A DNA stretch of 13,975 nt, taken from positions 1 to 13,975 of the forward strand of contig JACMMD010001261.1 of NCBI GenBank assembly GCA_014379235.1, given 5' to 3'. Each line of letters opens with the position of its first letter. The stretch's first letter is position 1. Positions 5,903 through 12,930 of the stretch are shown here, in pieces. The DNA is from Anaerolineae bacterium. Its GTDB lineage: Bacteria > Chloroflexota > Anaerolineae > Aggregatilineales > Phototrophicaceae. Under the pieces are notes generated by a model. The model made no database searches, was not told the DNA's origin, and worked only from the letters and a program-made list of their open reading frames with translations. Made by a program: the position numbers and the translations under genes.

Positions 5903-7210
5903 ATGAAACAGCGTACTTTAATGAGTTTTGGAATTAGTCTGCTGCTGCTCGCCGTCCTTAGCGTTGGTATGGTGAGCGCACAAGACCCGATTACGCTGGT
6001 GTACTGGTCGATGTGGAACGAGACCGAAGGTCAAGCACTTGTCATCCAGTCCGCCATTGAGCAGTTCGAAGCGGCAAACCCCAACATCAACATCGAAACG
6101 GTATGGAATGGCCGTCAAAACCAGACGCTCGTTCGTACCGCGTTGAGTGCGGGCAGTCAAGTGATCGACCTGATGGATCAGGATGCTGACCAGATCGCGG
6201 GCGGTTTGATGCGCGATGGGTTTGCGCTGGCGTTGAATGATTACGTACAGCAGCCCGCGCTCGACCACGAGGAACCGCTGGCCGACGTTTTCCTGCCCGG
6301 TACGCTCGATATGTTCGTACTCGACGGCAACATTTATCAGATACCATATGTCTATAACACCGTGCAGTTCTGGTATGACCGGCGCGTGTTTGAAGAAGTC
6401 GGCATTACCCCTCCGCAGACGTGGGACGAACTGCTCGCGGCGTGCGACACGCTGAACGCGGCGGGCTACGCGCCGATTGCAGCAGAAGGTAATGAGCCGG
6501 GGTATGCGGCTTTCTATCTGACCGAAATGCTTGCACGCATGAAGGGCCCGGGCTGGCTGCGCGAAGCGGCAGCAGACCCAACGGGTGAAATGTGGCGTGA
6601 TCCGGCAGTGTTGAGCGCGGCACAGATGACCCGCCAACTGTGGGATAACGGCTGTGTTCCACCAGAGACAGTGGGCTACGTTTGGCCGCAGGGACAGAAC
6701 ACGCTGGCATTTGGCACGGCGGCAATGGAACTGGTAGGTTCGTGGCTGCCCGTTGAACTGCAAAACGCAGTCGATCCCGAATTCCAGTGGGGCGGCTTCA
6801 GCTTCCCCGCGATTGAAGGCGGTGAAGGCGGCACGACAGACGTTTATGCGCTGCTGCTGGCGTTCATGATTAACAAGGACACCGCGCACCCCGAAGAAGC
6901 ATTCGAGTTCCTGCGCTATATCATGTCGGATACGGTTCAGCAGGAGTTCACGGACGCATCGCTCGTCGGCGTGACCAACAAGTACATCGAGTGGAATCCC
7001 ATTGTCGCTGATGCTTCTGCGGCAGCGTCCGCAGCGGTGACAACCTACGGCGATGTGGACAACGTTGCCTCGCTTTACAGCGAATACCTGAACACCGTGC
7101 TGTACCCGAACTATGTTCAACTGTGGCAGGGTCAACTGACGCCAGAAGTCTACGTTGAGCAGATGGCGGCTCAGACGGCGGAGTACTGGACAAACCATCC
7201 GGCGGAGTAA
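5903..7210 (+). CDS. ABC transporter sugar-binding protein (family 1, CUT1)
   Basis: The 435-residue protein is an extracellular solute-binding protein of the sugar type (SBP_bac_1). It captures a sugar or oligosaccharide outside the membrane and hands it to the permeases encoded next. Residues 1-26 form a Sec signal peptide: basic MKQR, a hydrophobic core at about 8-22, and a VSA|QD cleavage site. There is no lipobox cysteine, so it is probably not a lipoprotein of the usual kind. The mature protein opens with ITLVYWSMWNETEG and contains YQIPYVYNTVQFWYDRRVF and GITPPQTWDELL, all characteristic of the family. AAGGAG (5891-5896) lies six bases before the ATG. The many Trp and Tyr residues fit a sugar ligand, but the ligand cannot be read from sequence. 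A GC-rich hairpin follows the gene. Confidence 0.92.
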   Translation: MKQRTLMSFGISLLLLAVLSVGMVSAQDPITLVYWSMWNETEGQALVIQSAIEQFEAANPNINIETVWNGRQNQTLVRTALSAGSQVIDLMDQDADQIAGGLMRDGFALALNDYVQQPALDHEEPLADVFLPGTLDMFVLDGNIYQIPYVYNTVQFWYDRRVFEEVGITPPQTWDELLAACDTLNAAGYAPIAAEGNEPGYAAFYLTEMLARMKGPGWLREAAADPTGEMWRDPAVLSAAQMTRQLWDNGCVPPETVGYVWPQGQNTLAFGTAAMELVGSWLPVELQNAVDPEFQWGGFSFPAIEGGEGGTTDVYALLLAFMINKDTAHPEEAFEFLRYIMSDTVQQEFTDASLVGVTNKYIEWNPIVADASAAASAAVTTYGDVDNVASLYSEYLNTVLYPNYVQLWQGQLTPEVYVEQMAAQTAEYWTNHPAE

Positions 7211-7232
7211 AGTATTTTTCTCAGCCTGACGC

Positions 7233-7269
7233 ATACCGGGGCGGGGAGTTTGACTGCCTGCCCCGGTAT
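7233..7269 (+). terminator. GC-rich hairpin between binding-protein and permease genes
   Basis: ATACCGGGGC (7233-7242) pairs perfectly with GCCCCGGTAT (7260-7269). Three more pairs including one G-U extend the stem inwards, leaving a loop of about 11 bases. No T-run follows and the permease starts 34 bases later, so it more likely causes partial termination or shields the upstream mRNA from decay. Such hairpins are common after binding-protein genes and raise their yield over the permeases. Confidence 0.6.
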
Positions 7270-7303
7270 CTCTCCGGTTCACAGACGAAACGACTGAATC
7301 AAA

Positions 7304-8191
7304 ATGAAAGTTTCGAATCGGTTTATTATCTTATTACTGCTTCCCGCGTCGGCACTGTATGTGACTTTCTTTCTGGTGCCGACAGTGCAAGCCCTGATCT
7401 ACAGTTTGTATGACTGGAGCGGATTCGGCGCTGCACCGCAGTTCATCGGACTGCGTAATTTCCAAGAACTGCTAGGGGATCGCATCTTCTGGACGAGCAT
7501 GAAGAACACGATTGGCATCCTCGTCATCGGCGGTATTGTCGTGTTTGGGCTGGCGTTCATCATGACGATGATGATTTCGTCTGGCATTCGCGGCAAAAAG
7601 TTCTTCCGCGCCGTTATCTTCCTGCCGAACATCATCGCGGTGATCGCCCTAACGACGCTGTGGGGCTATATGTACACGCCGCGCACCGGGCTGATTGCGG
7701 CGGTCTTCAATGCGATTGGGCTGCCCGATGTGGGACGATTCCCATGGATGGGGCCGGATACGATCTTCTTCGCCATGATGATCGCTATCGTGTGGATTGA
7801 GGTCGGGTTCTACCTCGTGCTGCTGCTGGCGGGCATGGATAAAATCCCGCCCGACTTCTATGAGTCGGCCAAACTCGATGGCGCAACCGATTTCCAGCAG
7901 TTTCGCTTTATCACTGTGCCGCTGCTGTCGGACGTTATTTCAATTGGCATGGTGCTGTGGTCGATCCACGCAATGAAAATCTTTGAGTTTCCGTTTTCGT
8001 TCACTGGATTAGAGCCTAATCCCGCCTCTTACACAGTTGCGGTGTATCTGTATATTCTGGGCTTCGGGCAGCGACAGCCGATCTATCGGCTGGGGTACGC
8101 CACAGCGGTGGGCGTGATGCTGCTGCTGGTGGTGATTCTCATCGTGCTTGTTTTGCGCCGCGTCACGCGCCGGGAAGTGTACCAATATTAA
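7304..8191 (+). CDS. ABC sugar transporter permease, MalF-type
   Basis: The 295-residue protein is an inner-membrane permease of a CUT1 sugar ABC transporter. About six hydrophobic segments are visible, near residues 7-29, 69-92, 103-121, 154-176, 209-229 and 264-285. The cytoplasmic EAA loop, which contacts the ATPase, reads YESAKLDGATDFQQFRFITV from 186, with Glu187, Gly193 and Pro206 in place. The N-terminal LLPASALYVTFFLVP pattern is typical of MalF/UgpA-type subunits. It lacks a clear ribosome binding site before ATG 7304, which would keep its level below that of the binding protein. The second permease follows 11 bases after the stop. Confidence 0.9.
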   Translation: MKVSNRFIILLLLPASALYVTFFLVPTVQALIYSLYDWSGFGAAPQFIGLRNFQELLGDRIFWTSMKNTIGILVIGGIVVFGLAFIMTMMISSGIRGKKFFRAVIFLPNIIAVIALTTLWGYMYTPRTGLIAAVFNAIGLPDVGRFPWMGPDTIFFAMMIAIVWIEVGFYLVLLLAGMDKIPPDFYESAKLDGATDFQQFRFITVPLLSDVISIGMVLWSIHAMKIFEFPFSFTGLEPNPASYTVAVYLYILGFGQRQPIYRLGYATAVGVMLLLVVILIVLVLRRVTRREVYQY

Positions 8192-8202
8192 GGGGGGAAG
8201 CC

Positions 8203-9090
8203 ATGACCGAACGGTCAATGCAGCTTGGGCAAGCCAACGTTCTAACAGGCAAACAGAAGCGCAAGCGCTTCCCATGGGGGCAAGTGCCCTCGTACCTTTT
8301 TCTTGGCGCGTGGTCACTGTTCACGATATTCGCGCTGTCGTGGGTGGCGCTGGCCTCACTCAAGACCAACCGCGACGTATTTCGAGAGCCATTCCAGATT
8401 CCGGCTGACCCGCAGTTCGTGAATTACGAGCGTGTGTGGCTCACTTCGCAAGTCGGGACGAGCTTCATCAACAGCCTGATTATCGTGGGATTGTCCGTCC
8501 TGCTCATCCTTGTGGTGTCCGCGCCCGCCGCGTACATTCTCAGCCGCGCTCGTTTTCGTGGCCGCGGACTGCTGACCATGATCTATATCGGCGGCATTGG
8601 CATCCCTTACCCGCTGTTGTTCATTCCGCTGTTCGCCCTGCTCGCCGGTCTCAGGTTGATTAACACGATGGGCGGCTTGATCCTCATCTATGTCAGCCTA
8701 TCTGTGCCTTTCACAGTCTACATTCTGACAGGATTCTTTAGCAGCCTGCCGCAAGAACTTGAAGATGCCGCCGTCATCGACGGCGCGACCAGCTTTCAGG
8801 TATTCCGCAAGGTTATGCTGCCACTGGCCGCACCCGGCCTGATTACCGCGTCCATTTTCAACTTCATTGGACTGTGGAACGAATTCCAACTCGCACTGAT
8901 CTTTATTCAAGACCCGGAGCAGCGTCCGCTGTCGCTGAGTCTGTACACGCTCAAAAACTCGATGACCTACTCCGGCGATTGGGCGGGATTGTTTGCGGGC
9001 GTTGTCATCGTGATCGTGCCGACGATTGTCCTGTTTGTGGTGCTGTCCGAGCGTATCATTTCGGGCATGACACTAGGGTCTGTAAAGTAA
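8203..9090 (+). CDS. ABC sugar transporter permease, MalG-type
   Basis: The 295-residue protein is the second inner-membrane subunit of the CUT1 transporter. A basic N-terminal tail (KQKRKR, 18-22) precedes about six membrane segments, near 31-52, 88-110, 123-145, 156-178, 208-228 and 263-281. The EAA loop is at 187-207, with LEDAAVIDGATSFQVFRKVM and Pro207. The FxNYxxVW-type motif near 72-79 and the closing SGMTLGSVK are typical of MalG/UgpE-type subunits, where the C-terminus reaches towards the ATPase. A purine-rich AGGGGGG site (8191-8197) overlaps the previous stop codon and lies five bases before the ATG. No ATPase gene follows, so the transporter probably shares an MsmX/UgpC-type ATPase encoded elsewhere. 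Confidence 0.9.
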   Translation: MTERSMQLGQANVLTGKQKRKRFPWGQVPSYLFLGAWSLFTIFALSWVALASLKTNRDVFREPFQIPADPQFVNYERVWLTSQVGTSFINSLIIVGLSVLLILVVSAPAAYILSRARFRGRGLLTMIYIGGIGIPYPLLFIPLFALLAGLRLINTMGGLILIYVSLSVPFTVYILTGFFSSLPQELEDAAVIDGATSFQVFRKVMLPLAAPGLITASIFNFIGLWNEFQLALIFIQDPEQRPLSLSLYTLKNSMTYSGDWAGLFAGVVIVIVPTIVLFVVLSERIISGMTLGSVK

Positions 9091-9096
9091 GTCTCA

Positions 9097-9118
9097 CCTG
9101 TTTGCAAAGGCGAACAGG
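9097..9118 (+). terminator. Hairpin after the transport operon, probable transcription end
   Basis: CCTGTTTG (9097-9104) pairs with CGAACAGG (9111-9118) over eight pairs with one T-G wobble, leaving a six-base loop. It begins six bases after the stop of the second permease. There is no T-run, so Rho-independent termination is uncertain, but the position fits the end of the transport operon. Confidence 0.45.
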
Positions 9119-9150
9119 ATATGAAGTTACGCACTTGTGGGAGATTTATT

Positions 9151-9176
9151 GTAGGGGCAAGGTATGCCTTCCCTAC
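9151..9176. repeat. Imperfect palindrome, intergenic repeat copy 2
   Basis: The left outer arm GTAGGG (9151-9156) pairs with CCCTAC (9171-9176). Inside, AAGG (9159-9162) pairs with CCTT (9167-9170), with two extra bases on the left. The layout GTAGGGGCA..GG.ATGCC..CCCTAC matches copy 1 at 2597-2620, allowing for substitutions and a loss of two bases in the right arm. It lies 60 bases after the permease stop. Confidence 0.55.
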
Positions 9177-9204
9177 GGTGATGGTCAACTGCGTAAATTC
9201 TAAG

Positions 9205-9297
9205 GATGTCAACCACCCCATAGCTAAAGCTAGGGGCTTGTCCCTGACCCGTTCTGCAAATAGTGGAGACCGAAACAAGTTTCGATGCTCACTTTGA
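9205..9297 (-). mobile_element. IS200/IS605-type right end with omega-RNA-like tail (remnant)
   Basis: On the minus strand the segment ends with a hairpin of CCCC, TAGC, a TTTA loop, GCTA and GGGG (9236-9216, one bulged base), followed by TGGTTGAC. A subterminal hairpin with this loop and a ..GTTGAC edge resembles the right ends of TnpB-carrying IS200/IS605 elements as I remember them. A second hairpin, CGAAAC-TT-GTTTCG (9284-9271), lies where the guide-RNA scaffold would be. No intact TnpA or TnpB gene is present, so this is a fossil. The family assignment is inference and needs a structural or database comparison. Confidence 0.45.
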
Positions 9298-9465
9298 CTA
9301 TTCACTCACACCAAGACAATCCGCTGGTTGACGGTAGCGGTACTCCAAGTTTTGTTTTCGCTGTGCGGTTAATGCAGACCGCGTGTTTGGTCTGGAAGCC
9401 CTACCGCGTGTTTCTGTGGCGCAGACCAACGGTAATCCGGCGAAACGTGTTTCGCTTTCGTGCCT
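9298..9465 (-). pseudogene. Possible C-terminal tail of a decayed TnpB
   Basis: A 55-codon frame, closed by a stop on each side and lacking a start, runs from 9465 to a TAG at 9298. It ends directly before the omega-RNA-like segment, which is where a tnpB gene would stop. The peptide includes GLPLVCATETRGRA, and is rich in Arg, Thr and Ser with no core RuvC or zinc-finger motif. The claim therefore rests on position and on a general likeness to TnpB tails. It may equally be non-coding. Confidence 0.25.
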
Positions 9466-9514
9466 TTATCTGTGTATTTATTCTACCTCATTCGAGGTTA
9501 TTTTGAAAGGAGAA

Positions 9515-9572
9515 GGCGCTTACATCCCCACACCGCGATGTAAACATCGACAAGGTGGAGGTATCCCGCGCC
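9515..9572 (+). other. Long imperfect hairpin just upstream of the DUF5107 gene
   Basis: GGCGC (9515-9519) pairs with GCGCC (9568-9572). A perfect inner stem, CGATGT-AA-ACATCG, lies at 9536-9549, and CC/CACC with GGTG/GG pairs form the middle. The structure ends 15 bases before ATG 9588 and contains the only purine-rich site nearby (AAGGTGGAGG, 9552-9561). It could be another decayed IS200/IS605-type end, an operator (the inner CGATGTAAACATCG dyad), or a leader structure that limits translation. Confidence 0.45.
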
Positions 9573-9587
9573 AATTTTCGATGAACT

Positions 9588-11594
9588 ATGAGTGAATTAC
9601 GCATTGATACATGGCGTATGCCAGTTGCGCCATTAGGCTCTGAGAATCCGCTGCCGCCGTTCGACGTGCCAGCGCTCCAGCCTGTGCTGTCGGGAAAGCC
9701 GGAAGGTGACACCGAAGCAGGATACATCCCCGATTATCTGCCCTACACAATGCAGGACGGATATACCCGCGAACGGGCAATGACCGACGTAAAGGTCGCG
9801 GTGTTGGAAAACGACACGTTACGTGCGACGTTTTTGCTCGATTACGGCGGGCGGCTGTGGTCATTGGTGCATAAGCCAAGCGGGCGCGAACTGCTGTACG
9901 TCAACCCGATGCTGCAAAACGCGAACCTCGCCATGCGGAACGCATGGTTTAGCGGTGGTGTCGAATGGAATATGGGCGTGATTGCACACACGCCGTTCAA
10001 CGCCGCGCCGTTGTTCGCGGCACGCTTGCATACGCCGGACGGCACACCCGTGCTGCGACTGTACGAGTTTGAGCGCATTCGACAGGCGGCGTATCAGATT
10101 GATGCCTATTTGCCGGATGCGTCAGAAATGCTCTACGTCCGTGTGCGGCTGGTCAATCCGTTCGAGCGCCCTCTGCCAATGTACTGGTGGTCGAATATTG
10201 CCGTGCCAGAGGCTGAGGATGTGCGCGTGCTCGTTCCCGCCGAGTCGTCGTACCGCTACGCGCTGTCCGTCGCAGACTTACAGATCGTGAACGTGCCACT
10301 TGTCGATGGTGAAGACATTACCTACACAACCCGCTTCAAACGTGCAGCAGATTATTTTTTCCTGATTCCTGAGGAACGTCGCCCATGGATTACCGCGCTG
10401 GATAGGAGCGGTAAAGGGCTGATTCAGGTTTCAACGGGCAGACTGCGCGGGCGAAAGCTGTTTCTATGGGGCACAGGACAAGGCGGGCGACGCTGGCAGG
10501 AATGGCTGAGTGGCCCTGACCATCGCTATCTCGAAATTCAGGCGGGTCTTGCGCCGACGCAGCTTGAGTATGCAGTCATGCCGCCACACGCCGAATGGTC
10601 GTGGCTTGAAGCCTATGGACTGATGCAGGCGGATGCCAACACCGCGCATGGTGCGGATTGGGCGAAGGCGCAGAGTGACATCGAGCAACGGTTGGACAGC
10701 ATGGCTCCGCAAACGGCATTCGACGCTGAGTTTGCGCGAGGCGAAGCGTGGAAGGATACCCCGCCAGACGACATCCTGCACAGGGGTTCGGGCTGGGGCG
10801 CATTAGAGGCACTGCGACGTGAGAATGTAGGCGAGTCTCCATTTGTGGGGCCCGGCCTCGACTTTAGCGGCGCGTTGAGCAAGGAACAACAGCCATGGGT
10901 TGAACTGCTGCATACAGGTCGCTTTCCGCACACAGATATAGACACGCCAGCGGCAGGCACATTGGTACAGGACGACTGGCGGCGATTGCTCGAAAACTTC
11001 GTGCGAGAGAACTCCGCCGGATGGGAAGCATGGCTGCACTTAGGCACAATGCGGCTGCACGATGGTGACGCGGCAGGGGCGCGTGAGGCGTGGGAACAAT
11101 CGCTTATGCTAAGACGAACGCCTTGGGCACTGCGTAACATGGCTGTCCTCATGCGGCGCGAGGGCAATCAGAACGCGGCGGCAGATTATCTGCTAGAGGC
11201 GCACCGGCTGAGTCCTGATCTTCGCCCGTTATGGTTGGAGACGGCGCGAGCGCTGGTCAGCGCGGAACGCTATCATGAATTTTTAGACCTGCTTGACACA
11301 CAACCGGATGCGCTCCGACATCACGGACGTGTCTATCTAGTAGAGGTTGAAGCAGCGCTGGCAGTGGGCGATCTTGAGCGCGTCGGGCGACTTTTCGATC
11401 AAGGTTTTGAGATTGTAGACTACCGTGAAGGCGACGAAATCCTGACTGACCTGTGGTTCAGATATCACGCGCAGCGCATAAGCCGCGACGAGCATCTGCC
11501 TGTAGATGAGGCGCTGATGCAGCGGGCACGACGTGAACATCCGCTCCCTTCTGTGTTCGACTTCCGTATGAAGCCTGAAAGTGGTATTTCATGA
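9588..11594 (+). CDS. DUF5107 domain protein with C-terminal TPR-like repeats
   Basis: The 668-residue protein resembles the DUF5107 family. The N-terminus carries the family's lead-in (LRIDTWRMP). The region around 65-370 has the mixed-beta pattern of a sugar-mutarotase-like sandwich, with DYGGRLWSLVHKPSGRELLY, WFSGGVEWNMG and MYWWSNIAVPE. From about 470 to 640 come helical TPR-like repeats such as WLHLGTMRLHDGDAAGAREA. There is no signal peptide, so it is probably cytoplasmic. DUF5107 proteins accompany sugar-degradation genes and may bind or alter glycosides, but I know of no firmly assigned reaction. ATG 9588 is chosen because the conserved N-terminus starts there; no ribosome binding site sits at normal distance. 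The stop overlaps the next gene's start in ATGA, so the two proteins are probably made together. Confidence 0.8.
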   Translation: MSELRIDTWRMPVAPLGSENPLPPFDVPALQPVLSGKPEGDTEAGYIPDYLPYTMQDGYTRERAMTDVKVAVLENDTLRATFLLDYGGRLWSLVHKPSGRELLYVNPMLQNANLAMRNAWFSGGVEWNMGVIAHTPFNAAPLFAARLHTPDGTPVLRLYEFERIRQAAYQIDAYLPDASEMLYVRVRLVNPFERPLPMYWWSNIAVPEAEDVRVLVPAESSYRYALSVADLQIVNVPLVDGEDITYTTRFKRAADYFFLIPEERRPWITALDRSGKGLIQVSTGRLRGRKLFLWGTGQGGRRWQEWLSGPDHRYLEIQAGLAPTQLEYAVMPPHAEWSWLEAYGLMQADANTAHGADWAKAQSDIEQRLDSMAPQTAFDAEFARGEAWKDTPPDDILHRGSGWGALEALRRENVGESPFVGPGLDFSGALSKEQQPWVELLHTGRFPHTDIDTPAAGTLVQDDWRRLLENFVRENSAGWEAWLHLGTMRLHDGDAAGAREAWEQSLMLRRTPWALRNMAVLMRREGNQNAAADYLLEAHRLSPDLRPLWLETARALVSAERYHEFLDLLDTQPDALRHHGRVYLVEVEAALAVGDLERVGRLFDQGFEIVDYREGDEILTDLWFRYHAQRISRDEHLPVDEALMQRARREHPLPSVFDFRMKPESGIS

Positions 11595-12691
11595 CGGCTC
11601 CGTTTAATGGTTTGGGTGTTGATCTGGCAAACGTCGCGCGGTTGTCGAATGCGAAATCGCGTTCGATCAGTCCAGAGAATTTTACAGGTGGGAAGGGCGA
11701 AGGCGGCAAAGCGACTGAGGGAACGGGCGCACCATACGCCGAAGGCTTGGGACAAGGTTGGAAAATCTCGCCAAGTATTTACCTTGAGCCGCACAGCACG
11801 TTTACGCTGGGCATCATTGACGGGCCGGGGTGCATAAACCACCTGTGGCTCACGGTAGACCCGCTGTTCTGGCGCTCGCTTATTCTACGGTTCTACTGGG
11901 ATGATGAGGAAACGCCCTCTATTGAGGTTCCGGTGGGCGACTTCTTCTGTAACGGTTGGTGCGTCCGCTGCAACATTGCCTCGCTGCCCGTTGCCGTGAA
12001 CCCGGCTGGCGGCTTTAACAGCTATTGGGAAATGCCGTTTCGCAGGCGTGCTCGTGTGACGATTGAGAACATTAGCCCCGATCAGGTAAAGGGATTGTAC
12101 TATCAGATTGATTATGTGCTGACGGATGTGCCGGACGATTTTGCGTATCTGCACGCGCAGTGGCGTCGCAGCAACCCGCTGCCTTACGGCGAAGTCCATA
12201 CGCTTCTCGACGGCGTTCGGGGCAAGGGGCAGTACGTGGGCACATATATCGCGTGGGGCGTAAACAACACTGGTTGGTGGGGTGAAGGCGAGATCAAGTT
12301 CTATCTGGACGGTGACGACGAATTTCCGACCATCTGCGGTACAGGCACAGAGGACTACTTTGGCGGCGCGTGGAACTTCGAGCAGCCCCAAGGGGAATAC
12401 GGCGTTTTCTCAACCCCATTTTTGGGGCTGCCGCAGGTCATCATGCCGGACGGCTTATATCAGAGTCAGCAGCGCTTTGGCATGTACCGCTGGCACATCA
12501 AGGACACCATCCGGTTCGAACAAGACCTGCGCGTTAGCATTCAGGCGCTCGGTTGGCGCACGTCTCCAGGCGGACAGCGGCGCTATCTGCCGTTGAAGGA
12601 CGATATCGCGTCTACAGCGTTCTGGTATCAAACGGAGCCGCACGCACCCTATCCTGTCCTGCCGGGCGCAGATGATCTGCAAGTGATTTGA
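11591..12691 (+). CDS. DUF2961 / GH172-family glycoside hydrolase
   Basis: The 366-residue protein belongs to DUF2961, now classed as glycoside hydrolase family 172. Characterised members act on fructofuranosides (difructose dianhydride I) or D-arabinofuranosides and assemble as trimers or multiples. The family core is clear: GPGCINHLWLT (78-88), a jelly-roll region with GYNS-like GFNSYWEMPF (141-150), IAWGVNNTGWWGEGEIKFYLDGD (220-242) and CGTGTEDYFGGAWNF (249-263). The acids at Glu234 (or Glu232) and Glu254 have about the spacing of the catalytic pair reported for the family; this mapping is my inference. No signal peptide is seen, which points to a cytoplasmic enzyme acting on imported material. 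It starts four bases inside the end of the DUF5107 gene and is the last gene of that unit. Confidence 0.85.
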   Translation: MTAPFNGLGVDLANVARLSNAKSRSISPENFTGGKGEGGKATEGTGAPYAEGLGQGWKISPSIYLEPHSTFTLGIIDGPGCINHLWLTVDPLFWRSLILRFYWDDEETPSIEVPVGDFFCNGWCVRCNIASLPVAVNPAGGFNSYWEMPFRRRARVTIENISPDQVKGLYYQIDYVLTDVPDDFAYLHAQWRRSNPLPYGEVHTLLDGVRGKGQYVGTYIAWGVNNTGWWGEGEIKFYLDGDDEFPTICGTGTEDYFGGAWNFEQPQGEYGVFSTPFLGLPQVIMPDGLYQSQQRFGMYRWHIKDTIRFEQDLRVSIQALGWRTSPGGQRRYLPLKDDIASTAFWYQTEPHAPYPVLPGADDLQVI

Positions 12692-12930
12692 GAACACGAT
12701 GGGGACAACAAGTAATGTGTCCACTTCCAGCCAAAATCATAAGGGTGACCTTATCCCGGTTTGGCGGACATTCAGCAGCGGGGTTATAAGTCTCAAAATC
12801 CTGCCAAACCGCCGGTTTTCGCGGGACATATATCCGACATTGTTCTTGTAGGGTTCTCTAAGTTGCGTTATTAATCTTCAGCTTTCGGTTTTGGCCCTAT
12901 AAATTCGTTTAGATGACGGGTTTCCCATGC
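12692..12930. other. Non-coding gap with several hairpins between convergent genes
   Basis: No gene is visible. ATAAGG-GTGA-CCTTAT (12739-12754) is a perfect 6-bp stem with a GNRA-type tetraloop. CGGTTTGGC (12757-12765) pairs with GCCAAACCG (12803-12811). AAACCG-C-CGGTTT (12806-12818) is an overlapping alternative. None is followed by a T-run. GGACA near 12703 and TGTCC near 12717 also form a short inverted pair, and GGACAT recurs near 12766 and 12824, so a decayed transposon end is possible. The region lies where both the GH172 gene and the minus-strand gene to its right should stop being transcribed. Confidence 0.4.

Noticed and set aside
5918..7282. A 454-codon open frame on the minus strand opposite the sugar-binding protein gene
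   Set aside because: The plus-strand gene has a signal peptide, family motifs and a good ribosome binding site. The antisense frame gives an Arg/His/Cys-rich protein of no known type and follows from codon bias in the real gene.
8256..8274. Second AAGCGCTT-type dyad resembling the operator at 1-36
   Set aside because: It lies inside the coding sequence for the KQKRKR tail of the second permease and lacks the outer half-sites, so it is probably chance.
9294..9356. TTGACT and TTGACG words considered as -35 boxes for the DUF5107 gene
   Set aside because: Neither has an acceptable -10 box at 16-18 bases, so no promoter is called there.
9371..9413. Two ACCGCGTGTTT repeats 25 bases apart, considered as a CRISPR-like or iteron array
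   Set aside because: Only two copies of 11 bases with no regular spacing beyond one interval, and they lie within the decayed element zone.
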